Notes under the pieces: generated by a model
The model's database searches: none
What the model was told of the DNA's origin: nothing
Seen by the model: the letters and a program-made list of their open reading frames with translations, nothing else
Position numbers and translations under genes: made by a program
Assembly: GCA_033816765.1 (NCBI GenBank)
Contig: CM066298.1
Span: 1,426,001 to 1,490,000, forward strand
DNA: 64,000 nt
Source: Nothopassalora personata
Lineage: Eukaryota > Ascomycota > Dothideomycetes > Mycosphaerellales > Mycosphaerellaceae
Reading direction: 5' to 3'
Shown here: positions 52,499-64,000 of the stretch, piece after piece
Position numbering within the stretch: the stretch's first letter is position 1
Layout of the letters: each line of letters begins with the position of its first letter

Positions 52499-54341
52499 TC
52501 AACCTTGGGGGCTATACAATGCTGGGCATAGTTTATGCACCCCTTATTCCTTTGCTTTATCTTTTCTGTCAAGATATGAGGGCTGATCCCTCTATTATCT
52601 GTTTTCACTATCTTATACACACGCGTCGATAAGCGTAGAGGACGCAGCGTAACTGATTTCAAGAAGGCAGCGACATAAGCACTTTACAGACCAGGGAGGC
52701 TACACGAGGTAGGACACGCTTGCAAGGAAGTGCATCCTTCTCAATTAGAAATAGACAGAAGACAGGGGATGTATAATCTATGCCTGGGGTTGTTTGTACG
52801 ACAGAATGGTCAGGGAGCCTTGTTGAATCAACTCCGCAATCTTGACACGTGACTTGGAACGAGTACACGACATCGAGCGTGGTCATGGGAAGATGTACAG
52901 AAGAATATTTCCACTGCACGTCTATGGTGCGGACAACACAGGATCCATGTTGGCCACGCCTTATCCTGACCTGGAGATCTCCGGCTGGAGTCCCATCATC
53001 CGGTATGATTGCAAAACGCTGTATAGCTATGCACAAAGACGGCCTCAATGCGTAAACCGCCTCGGGACCTGGCCGAAGGGCACCACGATGATGTCTTGAA
53101 GTTCTGCTTCGCCGCACAGTCATCGTCGTATTGCGTGCCGATGATGGTACCTGACCCTGGAGGTTGTATCGATCCCATGGCTGCTTCGCCTCACATGCAC
53201 TTGTATATGTATGAGCAGGAAACACTCCCCAGGTAAGTATCATTAATCTCATCTCAACCAACAAACAAGGCCACTACACACCCAACCCAACAGCAGATCT
53301 TGAAACATGGCCGGAGGCGACGATTGCGACTACTAAAATGGTTGCACACCCTCCGTCGCAGCGGAAGCAATGTTCATCTTTCGCTTCATCGAGTATACCA
53401 TGTGGACGGATAGATACCTTATGACCACCAAGTGGGGTTTGATCTGTGTGGGGCGAGTCGCAGTCCGCAATGTATCTTAAACCTGTTGGTCCGTTCATGA
53501 ACCACAGGTCTGCGGCAGATCCAGCGAGAGTGTAACAACTGAGCTCATGGTATGTTTTCCCAGTACCTGGTTCGCTTCAGGCTAATAAGAGCGCTCCGTT
53601 TGGTTGTGGGCATAACATGGGAGATTGCAGTCTACGACCAGGCACGCCAGGGTACCATCTAGAGGACCGAACAGCTCGTACCTTCATGACAACGGCCTCA
53701 CATCACGATATCTGCCTGAAGCTCAGCACGGTTGGAGAGGTGCAGGCGAAGTTGTCGGAATCCGACGAGAGAAACCAATGCAGGGGAAGCGGCCAATCAC
53801 CATTCAGTCGAGCGGAGCCATGGGAGCACCCGAAAGTCCGTGCGGGCATACGGAACCAGCGAATGCGTCGGGAGTTCAATCCTACAAGCATCAGACGATT
53901 CATGCACGTACCGCTCAGGTGTAAGTGAAAATGGATCTCCTCGCCCACTTGCAGTAGGATAAGATTAAGACTTCAGCATTAAAGTGCGAGATTGGCACCA
54001 AAGCGTTCGTAGAGCACGCGATAGCCGGTCGCCGGAGAACCACTTACCTACGACCATTGCAGGCCAAGTTATTCCACGTAGAAGAATATCAACTTTGGTG
54101 GTCTACTCCAATTTCCTGCTAGCGCGTTTGCAGTACATCTGCGAGGGTTCGTGCATGCAAAACGCTTCTACCGCATGTCGCGACGGGGAAATTTCTCTCG
54201 CCCAACAGTCTATGGATCTGCTCTTTGTAAGATTCGAACCATGCTGCGTCCTTATTTGCGTGATAGACTCTCAATATCGCATACGGCGCTCTCACTCGGA
54301 GTCGTCTTTCCTGCCGACCTTCCATCGTTGTGATCATATTC
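52499..54341. other. 1.8-kb interval without supported gene
   Basis: Several overlapping open frames of up to 201 codons occur, none with domain support. It contains repeat relic B at about 53967-54050; the end nearest 54341 should be the promoter of the next gene. Confidence 0.45.
53967..54050 (-). repeat. Repeat-family relic B
   Basis: Diverged copy of the segment at 48846-48930. Both start with AGACTTCA..ATTAAAG and share TTGGCACYAAA followed by a GAGCRCGCGATA-like block on the plus strand. Reading on the minus strand gives a matching peptide remnant (RRPAIACSTNALVPI). Confidence 0.5.
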
Positions 54342-55620
54342 ATGATGCTCCGGGCCACTTCATTGGCACTCGCGTGCCTTGCGGGACGCCACATTTACGC
54401 CCTGTCCGTTCCCCAAGCGAGCTCTCCTGCTACGCACAGCTCAGGCGGAGCTTCTTCATCGCAGTGGCCTGTCGACAACAGCACATCTCTCACCCACTGG
54501 GACACGGAGATCTCAAATCAGACATCGACTGTGCAGAAGATCTACCCTGGCTATGGCATCGATACTCCACGTGTGTCGCCGATCAACGGCACTGTATCAG
54601 ACTGGTGGTATTTCCACGCCTACTCTCTCCGTGGCGAGGGCGATGTGTCTAGTGTGAACTTCAATTTCTACACCACATCACCTGGAGGATACCCGCTGCT
54701 CCAGAACAACTCCACGATTCTGAATCTGGAAATCTTCGGAAGCTTCCCGAATGGAACAAACTACTGGGCGAACGAGTACCCCGAGACAGCATCAGTACGC
54801 ACTGCAGGTGGCAGCTCCAAGGGCAGATGGGGATCGTTCGGCAGCTGGGACAGCAGCCCAGATGGCAAGTACTGGCAGCTAGACTTCGACATGCCAACGT
54901 CGGAGCTTGTTGGAACTGTCAAGATCTACTCGGTTCGTTGTACACATTAATTGCCGTAAAGTCTGGGTACTGACTTTCGTAGAATGGTGCTCCACCACAC
55001 ATCGCCTGTGGTCCTGCAGTGGAAGGTGGCCAGCAAGATTTTCACCCACACTTGTGGTGGTCAAACGCCCTCGCTGATGGCAATGCCCAAGTCGACCTAA
55101 CATACAAGGGCGAGAGCCTCAGTTTCTATGGTGTCGGCTACCACGATAAGGTACGTTATTATAACCTCCATGCAAAGAAGCCTCGACTGACGCTCAGCAG
55201 ACATGGGGAGACCAAAACTTCTATCAATCAGTCGGAAACTGGTACTGGGCTCAAGGCCGAGTTGGTCCCTACTCCTTCGTCTTCTACGACTCACGCGACC
55301 GCAGCGGCGGCGAGCACTTCCTCTCCTACATCGCAAAAGACGGCGAGATCATCACCAGTACCTGTGCCCAGAACTCGGTCATCGCACGTCCGTGGGGCAA
55401 CGACACTACCTATCCGCCAACTACGAACAGCGGTAGCCCGCTTGGCTTGACTGTTGATTTTGATGTCGATGGCAAGAACTTCCACGTCAACTTTACCAAC
55501 TATGGTATCGTCACCGAGAATCCGGCATACATGAGATGGCTCGCCACCACTGTTGGTGGGTTTGAGGGCGAGGAAGAGTACAATGGCACTACGACGTGGG
55601 AAGTGGTCAAGCTGCAGTAG
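54342..55620 (+). CDS. Secreted CrtC/Diels-Alderase-like lipocalin-fold protein
   Basis: 392 residues from exons 54342-54932, 54983-55150 and 55201-55620; both introns are 50 nt (GTTCGT...ACTGAC...CGTAG and GTACGT...CTGAC...AGCAG). A signal peptide (about 1-24) and Ser-rich spacer are followed by the first beta domain with VSDWWYFHAYSLRGEG and FNFYTTSPGG. Next come HLWWSNALADG, LSFYGVGYHDK, then NFYQSVGNWYWAQGRVGPYSFVFYDS, the pattern of the hydroxyneurosporene synthase/fungal Diels-Alderase family. Such proteins catalyse [4+2] cyclisations or hydration of polyene products, often without cofactor. Many N-glycosylation sequons fit secretion, unusual for a biosynthetic cyclase. The neighbouring co-oriented flavin monooxygenase may act in the same pathway, but no synthase gene is near. 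Confidence 0.78.
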
Positions 55621-56721
55621 AAGGAGAAAGATACGATTTAGCGGGTGGCATTGGAGCGAGCGTTGCCTCGATAAGCGTTTTCTATAGTTGTCTAATGGGT
55701 TTTTTTTGCCCATGCAATGAATAATTCTTCGCATAGTGTGCTGAAATTGCCCAGCATCGCCACAAGAAGATGATTCGCGATCGGCGCTCTAAAACCCTCG
55801 AGTAACAAGAAAATGTAGTGGAGCCGCCGCAACTTCGTCGACTCTGTTGCAACATGGATACCATGGCCGCAAGATGCATCGTTCCCAGCATCCTCTATGC
55901 CTAACAGCACCTCCTCGTTCACGTAGCTGGAATGCTGCGGAGCGGAATTTGGCTCCTGGCAGAGGGCCGGCGACGCATAGCTGATCGCTGTGGAAGGATT
56001 CTCTCTCCGCTATGGCCGGAACTTGATTCATCAGGAAAAAATGCGTATCCTGATTTAAGTCAATATGGGCGAGTGGGCAAAAGATCCAAAACGCCTTTAA
56101 TCTTCATCCTCATAGCAGCAGAAGTCTGCACCGCCGCCAGCGGGAGCTCAACTACAGGCTCACCAAGACGAAGATCAGCTAGACGAACCTCAAGGCTCGA
56201 CTGCGTGGAGCTGAGCGTCCCGTTTACTGCGGCGTATCCTTTGCAATTATAGCAGATGATGTACATATGCTTGTGTGCCTGAGACGAAAGAGGAGGCGAT
56301 GGCTCAGACAGATGGGACAAAAGTCGCAGCTGCCAAGCTTTGACAAAAGTGATTCGCGGAGTCTCGGGCTCCGGTCTAGCCACCAGACCACCTCCTTATG
56401 CCAGATTGTGCGTAGAGCTCATGTATCAAGGAAGGCATTCCGATCAGGGATGCGTTCTCTTGCGAAGGGACTTAGTGACACCTTCAAACACGATGGCGAG
56501 GTCGATCACAGTTTCTCGTCCAACTTCCAGTAGTGACAAGTGAACCAGGTCCATCGGAAAGGTAGTCAGTCTATCAGACGATTGCCTCTATGGAAGGCAC
56601 TCCGAAGTCCGATGGACGATGGAACTACATGTAGGTGGTATGCCTGTGCTGGCAGCGATCACAACGCCCAGCACTCTGTCAGACACCAGTTCACAATCTG
56701 CACGTCACTTCATCACTCAAT
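55621..56721. other. Spacer between two co-oriented enzyme genes
   Basis: 1.1 kb with no supported gene; includes the monooxygenase promoter. Short frames lack features. Confidence 0.5.
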
Positions 56722-58652
56722 ATGGGCAGCATTGAACAGCCAGCGTCCACCCCACCAGTAGTAGACGCAGATGTCCTCATCGTCGGAGCAGGGCCCTCTG
56801 GAGCGGCGCTGGCATGCTTCCTAGGCTCTCATGGTGTGTTGAAGTATTCCAAGCCACCCACAGTCCTCTACTGAACATCTTCTCTCAGGCATCAAGGGCG
56901 TGATGGTCTCAAACGCAAAAGGACCCTCGCCTACTCCTCGTGCCAACTATCAGAATATGGCCGCTTTCGGTGAGCACTCAGGTCTCGAGGATCCCCAATT
57001 CAAGACTAATCCTTCCCGCAGAATGTCTTCGCGACATTGACCTGGAGCAAGCCGCTCTGGAGGTCTCTCACACAGTGGAAGAGTACTCGACCTACAACAG
57101 AATCTGCAAGAGCCTCGTTGGCGAGGAAATCTATCGCGCTTACACATTCGGCAACGACCCCAAACGACACGGCGACTACGCCGATGCGAGCCCTTGCAAA
57201 ACCGCTTGCCTCCCGCAAGATCAGCTCGAGCCAATCCTTCTCGCCAGAGCGTCGGAGCGAGGCTGGTCGGTACGCTTCGAGACTGAGCTTGTTCACTTCC
57301 AGCAGGATGAGCATCGGGACATCGTGGAGGCCGAGCTGAAGGACGCTGTGACGGGACAGAACTATGTCGTCCGCTCACGATTCATGTGCGGTGCGGACGG
57401 CCCACAGAGCAAGATTGTTAGGGAGCTTGAATTCCCACTGAACGTTGGTCCTGGAGGCGGTCTTGCTATCAACGTCTGGATTGAGGCAGATATGGGTCAC
57501 CTCATGACGACGACTCCGGCGCTGCTGTCATACTTGACTCGGCCGGACCTTGCACAGCCTATGTATGGAATGATGGGTCTCGCACACTTCATCAAGCCCT
57601 GGTCGGAATGGGTCATTTCACTCATCTGCCACCCCGCTTACCAACAAGTGGAAGCCACTGAGGAGCAGATCATGTCTCGCGTAAAAGAACTGATCGGCGA
57701 CGACACAATCCCTATGAAGCTCAAGAACATCAGCGTATGGAAAACAGAAGAAGTCTACTCAGAATACTACTCCAAAGGCAACATCCACTGTCTAGGAGAC
57801 GCCGTCCACCGGCACCCACCCTTCGGCGGTCTCGGCTCCAACACCTGCATCCAAGATGCCTTCAACCTAGGCTGGAAACTAGCCTACGTCCTTCAAGGCA
57901 AAGCCGGCAAACCCCTCCTCCAATCCTACAGCACCGAGCGCCAACCCATCGGAAAATACGTCGTCGGCCGCGCAAACGACAACGGCCGCCTCAACATGAC
58001 CCTCTACAGCATGCTCGGCGTCTTCGACCCCGACCTCCAGCGCCGCACCCAAGTCGACTCCCTCCTCAAATCCGACTCCTCCGAAGGCGAGCAAATGCGC
58101 TCCGCCCTCCGCCACGCCATCCGCGCTCTCGACGACGAACGACACGGTCTGGGCGGCGAGATGAACCAGTGGTATAAATCAGATGCAGTCTACGCCGGTG
58201 ACGAGTCCGAGGAACCGCACTGGCCCAGCGACAACGATGAATTCACTCTCCATCATTCCGTTAGCACATACCCCGGCTTCAGAGTGCCCCACGCCTGGCT
58301 GGGTCAAGCCACGAGCAAGCCGGGACCACGACCACCTCTTGTCTCGACCCGTGATCTCTGTGGTCATGGAAGCTTCGCGCTCTTGACCGGGATTGGGGGG
58401 AAAGAGGCGTGGAAGACTGCCGCTACGTGGGTTACGAAGTCGCTTGACGTGGAAATTGATGTGCACAGTATTGGGTGGGGACAAGATTACGAAGATACGT
58501 TCTTCACGTGGTTTGACAAGCGCGGTGTGAATGAGAAGGGTGCTGTTCTTGTTCGGCCGGATCGGACTGTGGCGTGGAGGTGTCAGGACGCTCCGGCTGC
58601 GGGGGCTTCGGAGAGGTTGGAGAATGTGATGAAGTCGGTGCTTGCGAGGTAG
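56722..58652 (+). CDS. FAD-dependent monooxygenase, phenol hydroxylase/TfdB type
   Basis: 607 residues from exons 56722-56833, 56889-56969 and 57022-58652, introns 55 and 52 nt with ACTGAAC- and ACTAATC-like branch regions. FAD-binding GxGxxG is VGAGPSG (about 21-27), the DG motif is CGADGPQS, and the second FAD motif is HCLGDAVHRHPPFGGLGSN. The thioredoxin-like C-terminal domain of the phenol-hydroxylase group covers about 470-600 (HGSFALLTGIGGKEAW). The introns rejoin SHG-IKGV and NMAAF-ECLRDI at expected places. The enzyme should hydroxylate an aromatic or polyketide-derived substrate with NAD(P)H and O2. No signal peptide, so cytosolic or peroxisomal. Close homologues occur in fungal secondary metabolism and in phenol degradation. 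Confidence 0.92.
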
Positions 58653-59868
58653 TTCGTGCCTTTGTTGAAGAAACTTCCAGCGCCGGGAGCTCTCGAGCGG
58701 GGTGGGCCGTCGGTATCATTTCGTACGTACACTAGATGATTATGCCCAGATCAAGCTGTTCCAATCCTTCCGGTCTCTATTGAGAATGGAGAAGGCAATC
58801 GAACCCCTCCAACGTTCTCAGAGAGTATTTAGAGGGATACCGCCAGCCATGGCCATACCTTCTGTGGCTGTACTAATCAAACCTCGTCCAGTAGCATTAT
58901 CTTCACCCACCCACCTACCCATACAAGCCCCACCCACCATATTATTCCACACCAACTCACAGACAGCTACGCGAGCGTCCCTACCATCTAAGTAAACAGC
59001 AAACCTCCCTCCTCCTCTCCATCTTGATCGTTTCCTGAGCACCTCCAATAAAAAGCACTACACTAAAACTCTACGCAAAAACACGCCGCGCAAATTTCCT
59101 TTTCCCTCTTCCCCTCCTCCATTCCATCCATCCATCAATACAGATATCTACACCACCACAGTCTCCACCCAGCGGTCTAGCCCACCTTCCACCTCACCCA
59201 CCATCAACCGCCCCGTTGCACAGCGATGCTGTCGTACGAGGAAAAATTCCCCAAGGTCCCGATGCGAAATGCGCACAACAGGAACCTGGCACTAAATCGA
59301 GTCTAAAGCCATTGTGGTGACGCCGCGTGGCACAGAGGGTTGGATGTAGCTTTTTCGTTTTTGCCAACGGATCTGCATACGTTTTCTGCAGTCAGATGCC
59401 CACAATACAGCGTTCGTTCAGCCTGGGGAGATCAGCTGGTCTGATCTTACGACACCCACCACGGCGCGCTCTTGCGCGATACGCTATTTCGACCTTTGCT
59501 GCCTCGGTGAAAGTCAGTCAAATCATGGTCTCGATTGTCCGTTGTCCGGGAAGAGGGTGGCCTCTTTGTGCAACATGTTTGGTACAAATATGCTACATTC
59601 TTGCGCTGTGCCCATCGTTGACGAGCGCGCCCCGACCACTAATGGCCTGGCCGGCCTGCTTCCGCAAATGTCTTCCTGTAACAACACACATCTTTTGTCT
59701 TATCCAATCCGGGGGATATTCCCCAGGATATTACCATTGCCGAAGCCAATCCACTTCTTCAGAGGGAACCATATCGTCTTGACCAGAATGCCGATGCCGC
59801 CAATTATGATCAGATCAACTCCAAAAATGCACTCACTAAACGCCGTCGCCGCCGACCAACTGGACATC
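58653..59868. other. Spacer with C/T-rich stretch
   Basis: 1.2 kb between convergent genes. A CT-rich tract lies at about 59085-59175. A 26-codon frame at 59226 has no support. No gene recognised. Confidence 0.45.
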
Positions 59869-61204
59869 TCATGCCCACTGCTCCACAATCACCTTCGGCC
59901 TGTCCGGGATGCTGTTCCGCGCCGTTGTTGGAGTTGGTTTCCGAAGCCTGAGCACCTTGCAGAGTAGCCTTTCTGCTGGGAGGAGGAGGTTCCATATCCG
60001 GTTGACGAAGAAGCAGAGCGTTACTGAGAACGTTGCTACTACAGCATCGAGGTAGTAGTGGTTCGCCGTTGCCACAATCACGCTCAGGACCAGGATAGGG
60101 TATATCACACCGGCCACGACGTATACTACACTCATGATGCTTCTCCAGCTCCTGCTCGTCCGGCTGCTCGCCACGCTCGCTCGCCGTCCAAAACAAGTCG
60201 CTAGCACTCCGCTTTGGTACAGGAAGGTGCATCCGACGATGAATGCATAGGTGAAGTGCAGGGATGGCATGGCGGCCAGCTGGTTCACGTTCGCACCGCC
60301 GACCCAGACCGATTCCGCGTGGTCCTGTCGCACCGTGTCCTTGAAGCCAAAGTATTCAGGCAGCAGTCTTGGTGGCATGCATGGGTAGAAAGAGAAGATG
60401 ATGAAAGCGGAGAAGTTGCCGAGCGTCATGGTGCGTCGGACGATGGCGAACGTGTCGTGGGAGGGAGCGACATAGTAGTACCAGGAAAGGAAGGCCACCG
60501 TGCCGGGAATGTGGACCAGCGAGTAGATTTGGTTGAAGAAGCTGAGGATGATCAAATGGTGGTTCAAGAAGAACTGCTGAAAGGCCACCTCGGTGATGGG
60601 AAAGAAGATGCTGAAGATGGTGTCGTGCTCGACGGTCAAGATGTCGATGCCGTGCTGCTGCGCCAATTCCGTTACCTGGTTCTGTCCGTCATACTTGGAG
60701 TACACGGCGGCACCGATCTTCTTGGTCATGGAGTATGCCACGTAGTTCAGTGCCCAGTAGAACATCTCGATCAGGAAGGGGAACTTTTGCAAGACGCGGC
60801 TAGGAAAGTTCATGCTCGCTGGCGCAACATCCTCGTCCCATTGCGAAGGCGATGTCCCTCGCTGCACGTCGACGCTGTTCTTTGGCCGGTCTGGGCTGGT
60901 AGAGCGCGAGGATGAGCGGCTCTCTTCGTACTCGCCGTTGGGGTCCTTGATCAGATGTTCGTTGAATGCATCGTGACTTTCGTTTCGCGACGGGAATATG
61001 CTGAATGTTCGGTCGCGATTGAAGTATAAGGATGCGGCCATGATGGAGAGGACCAGCTGTTGGGTGACAAGTCAGCACGACCGGCGTGTCGCAACACCAT
61101 GTTTGCTATCCCAGCTGACGCTCGCTTACCACAGGCTCGAACCACGCACGAGACTCGGACTGAGGCTTGCCCAGGTCCGGCATCGTCGCATTGTGATGGG
61201 CCAT
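59869..61204 (-). CDS. PAP2-superfamily membrane protein, Aur1/Ipt1-like
   Basis: 420 residues. A first exon 61204-61130 (MAHHNATMPDLGKPQSE ... EPV) and exon 61056-59869 are joined by a 73-nt intron (GTAAGC, CTGAC, CAACAG) so that EPV-LVLSIMAASLYFNRD reads as a continuous membrane-entry segment. A disordered acidic loop (about 40-100) is followed by six probable spans. PAP2 motifs are YPCMPPRLLP, AAMPSLHFTYAF (His) and ATANHYYLDAVVA (His, Asp), the layout of inositolphosphorylceramide synthase relatives. Likely a lipid phosphatase or head-group transferase of ER/Golgi membranes; the exact reaction is inference. Ends with a short basic tail. Confidence 0.85.
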
Positions 61205-63562
61205 AGTCGAGCGTGTGCTCTCCTAGCGACGCCGACCTGCCTCGAACGACGACAGACACCCTGCGCCTACGATATGCGTCTTGTTGTGCTGTTGCTGTGC
61301 AGTGCAGTGCAGTCGGCGCTCGGGTTCGTCGGATTCACGCGGAAGAGGAGGGCGGTTGATGGGTTCCGGGGGCACGCGACTGTACAAAGAGGTGCGAATC
61401 AAGAGGGTACGGTATGGTGGACAAAGCAATAGGATGTCGTGACGTCGTGAAGAGAGTGCTTCCGGTGTGGTGGAGGGAATGTGTAGGGTGGTGTTGTTTC
61501 AGGACACAGTACGTATAGTGAGGAAGAGAGAGAGAGAGTCTAGAGAGCCGGAGGAGCACGCGAGCAAACAAACCCCTGCCCTGCGAACCATCGGAACATG
61601 CCGACGCCCGCCAAGACTCCCGTCATTCTCATCATCTTTTACACAGCCTCCAACTGAGAATAGCAGAATAGCTGTGCGTGCATGCATACGCACCACTCTC
61701 TCCGCTCTATTCGATGATGCTGCTCTGTCCGCCATCAGACCTGGAGAAGGCGTTTCTGCTTGCCGCACATCGCTAACCAGCGGCATCTTTGCGACCACCA
61801 TTGTTATGCCGGTCGCAAAACTACCCGATTGTGGTATAGTCGCCGCAACTAACAAATGAGCAGCGACGAGACATCTTTGGGCAGCCCCCGATCTGACTAA
61901 TCAATCAAATCCCGTCGAATGGTGAGCCCTCCCGCTGCACTGGGGCTTTCTGAACGTGTGATCCAAGCAAGGTGCTGGCGTACTGTATGACAACATGGTC
62001 GTCTGAAAGACAGACTATGTCCTTGTCCCTAATGCAGTCGGTCTCTGGTACAGCGCCACCTGCTTAAGGCGATTGTGTAGCAATTGGTCTTCTCGGTCGT
62101 CTGTAAGTTCTCGTGTGGAGTGGCAGATGCCGCAAGAATAATTGTTGTGTTCAATCAGCGAAGACAAGGCACTTGTGTAGCTCATGCCGACCGGGCACAA
62201 CCGGATCAAACGGAGATGGGCTCACGACGGGCCAGCAGCGCGATGCCTGGGGCCTTGCCTTGAGCGAGCTTGCCTACGTTGACGATAGGGTAAGAGGTAT
62301 GCTGCCCAGGTTCGGGCATTCGCTGCCGATTCGGCCTTGGTGAAGGCTCAAATTTGTAAGAAGAGGAGAAGTCGATTGACGAGAGTGGGAGACTTGAGAT
62401 CATCGAGCCGGCAATCAATAATCAACATTAAAACATCTTGGAGGACCTCCACTGCGGACACTGCTGACATTATCTCGAGCAGACATTCTGCCTGAGACCA
62501 GCAACGGAATGCTTGGCGTCTCGGGTTGTGCTCCGCATGAAGCCTCCCTAGCAAGCCTATAATGTGCACATTACAGCACAAACACCATATACATCCATGG
62601 CTATGAACATCGGTCGCACTGACTACTGAGCTATGCAAACGCTCGCACAGACTTTCATGGAGCTTAATTTTGCGTAGGAAAAAGTTGCATTCACTGAGCA
62701 GTGATGGCAACTATACATGATGACCCCAAGAACCCAGATCCCTAAACACAACCAACAACCACATCCCTCTCTCTACCCGCCCTCGTCCGTCCATATGTGA
62801 AAGTGATGTGGTACCCTTGTGTCTGATCATACGTAGACGGGGGTGGAGGAAGTGCTGTGAGTGGCGGAGTGGCTTGTTCCGCCGAGAATTGCCGAGCGGC
62901 CTGTCTTCTTCATCTCTTTGTGCCGCCAAGTCGCCAGTCCTGCAACGACTCTTTCTTGATGCGAACGCCCAACAAGCTGCCGATCGCAACAGCGCACGAC
63001 GAAGCTCAGCCCACTGCTGGACGGATGAAGAGGTGGCGAAGCTGTTGAGACGACACGAAATGGAAGAGGCGGGCGTCTGCAGGAGCCATAGTATGCTTCT
63101 CTGGCCTGAGGCAGACGCCGAAACGTCCAAGCCTGTTGCCGCTTTTGGTATAGTACTACATCTGGCGAGTACTGTTACAAACAACAATGACATCAACAAG
63201 AAGTCGATGCAAAGAGGACACGCAAGATGATGCCAACGACGACGTCGTGTTTGCCATTCTGTTTGAAGTCTGAGGCTGGCACGCCGCCATGAACTCCTCC
63301 CAAGAAGTTGATTCGCAATCACTCTCCTGCCCAGTCTTGCCATGACCTTGGCGATCAGCTCCCCCGAAATAAGTCTTGTCTCTGCTGAAGGACAACTCCT
63401 GTCCTCTCTTCGACAACACCAATTCTTTCTCTTGTTGTTGTGCTACGTTGTAATTCAACCACGCCCAACGCTCGTTCTCCCATTGTGCCGCTGTCTTTCG
63501 CTCACATTTACCTAACGATTTAACTATCCATCAAGAGTCCCCCCGAACAAAGTACGACAGAT
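61205..63562. other. 2.4-kb interval without supported gene
   Basis: Open frames up to 210 codons on either strand are compositionally biased and lack features. The last 150 bp before 63563 are CT-rich with TTCTCTTG/CCCATTG words, typical of a fungal promoter/5' UTR for the GH72 gene. Confidence 0.45.
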
Positions 63563-64000
63563 ATGAAGGCCACCGTTGGAGGCGCCGCGCTGGCGCTCGC
63601 GTCCCTAGCAACTGCATCAATTCTCCCTCGCCAGTCCTGCAACCTCCCAGCAGTAACAAGCGAAGGAAATGCGTTTTGGGCAGACGGCAAGCGATTCTAC
63701 ATTCGCGGTGTAGCATACCAGCCCGGTGGTGCTGCCGACGCAGCCGACCCAATGCTTGACATGGAGTCGTTCAGACGCGACGTTGAGGAGTTCAAGAACT
63801 TGGGCATCAACACCATCAGAATCTACACCATCGACAACAGCCAGAACCACGATGAGGCCATGGCACTTCTCTGCGAGGCTGGCATCTACCTCGCCCTGGA
63901 CGCCAACACTCCAGCATACTCGCTGAACAGAGAGAACATTGACTCTCTCCACGCCTCGTACAACGATGTCTACCTCCAATCCGTTTTCGCTACCATCGAC
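63563..64000 (+). CDS. GH72 beta-1,3-glucanosyltransferase, N-terminal part
   Basis: 146 codons from the ATG at 63563, open to the right edge. Signal peptide MKATVGGAALALASLATAS, then the GH72 start: FYIRGVAYQPGG, a FRRDVEEFKNLGINTIRIYT strand-helix and LCEAGIYLALDANTPAYSLNR. Gel/Gas/Phr proteins of this family are GPI-anchored and elongate wall beta-1,3-glucan by cutting and re-joining chains. The catalytic Glu pair and C-terminal parts are beyond the window. No intron in the visible part. Confidence 0.94.
   Translation, partial: MKATVGGAALALASLATASILPRQSCNLPAVTSEGNAFWADGKRFYIRGVAYQPGGAADAADPMLDMESFRRDVEEFKNLGINTIRIYTIDNSQNHDEAMALLCEAGIYLALDANTPAYSLNRENIDSLHASYNDVYLQSVFATID

Noticed and set aside
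52659..53264. 201-codon open frame on the minus strand
   Set aside because: No domain, signal or conserved-looking island; competing frames on the other strand are equally open.
54225..54245. GATTCGAACC, a possible tRNA T-loop on the minus strand
   Set aside because: The flanking bases do not form a T-stem and no A-box or acceptor pairing is found.
61467..61859. Opposed open frames of about 120-130 codons
   Set aside because: Both strands are open over the same interval with biased composition; nothing supports either.
62711..63343. 210-codon open frame on the minus strand
   Set aside because: Arg/Ser/Leu-rich low-quality composition, no domain, and overlapped by equally long plus-strand frames; it lies in the promoter side of the GH72 gene.

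Overview
The window reads as a filamentous ascomycete (Pezizomycotina) chromosome segment, probably a Dothideomycete. The genes are well spaced and on both strands. Introns are short (48-101 nt) with GTAAGT-like donors, CTRAC-like branch points and YAG acceptors. The gene families are typical of such fungi: P450, DUF4246, sedolisin, GH72, ankyrin protein, Diels-Alderase-like, TfdB-type flavin monooxygenase. Repeats carry the C-to-T decay expected of repeat-induced point mutation (RIP). The class-level assignment is inference; no rRNA or tRNA gene was recognised.

Left part (1-13.4 kb): an F-box protein gene cut by the left edge, cytosolic aspartyl-tRNA synthetase, a cytochrome P450, a large disordered protein with an in-frame TAG before a conserved-looking tail, a DUF4246 pseudogene, a two-exon zinc-less MDR oxidoreductase and a doubtful hypothetical gene.

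14.05-17.67 kb is a young Copia-type LTR element on the minus strand. It has identical 145-bp LTRs, a 5-bp target duplication AATTG and a half-tRNA(iMet)-type primer site. It keeps Gag, protease and integrase but has no reverse transcriptase or RNase H. Next come an ankyrin-repeat protein, a possible His-rich membrane protein, an SGNH hydrolase, a small secreted Tyr/Gly protein with a 14-nt exon, an Argonaute-like gene with only MID and PIWI, a sedolisin with an altered oxyanion residue and a MUP1-like amino-acid permease.

33.94-38.69 kb is a 4.75-kb element bounded by 26-bp perfect inverted repeats and destroyed by RIP. A glutathione transferase gene follows. The stretch 41-47 kb is decayed: weak open frames plus relics of a divergent transcription factor/MFS transporter pair whose 5' ends are gone. 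A disordered Ser/Pro-rich protein and a second AT-rich block (49.1-50.25 kb) come next.

Right part (50.6-64 kb): a secreted S10 carboxypeptidase, a secreted CrtC/Diels-Alderase-like protein, a TfdB-type FAD monooxygenase (the last two 1.1 kb apart and co-oriented), a PAP2 membrane protein related to inositolphosphoryl transferases, and the start of a GH72 glucanosyltransferase cut by the right edge. No polyketide or peptide synthase backbone gene is present, so any biosynthetic role for the flanking enzymes would have to be stand-alone or rely on genes outside the window.
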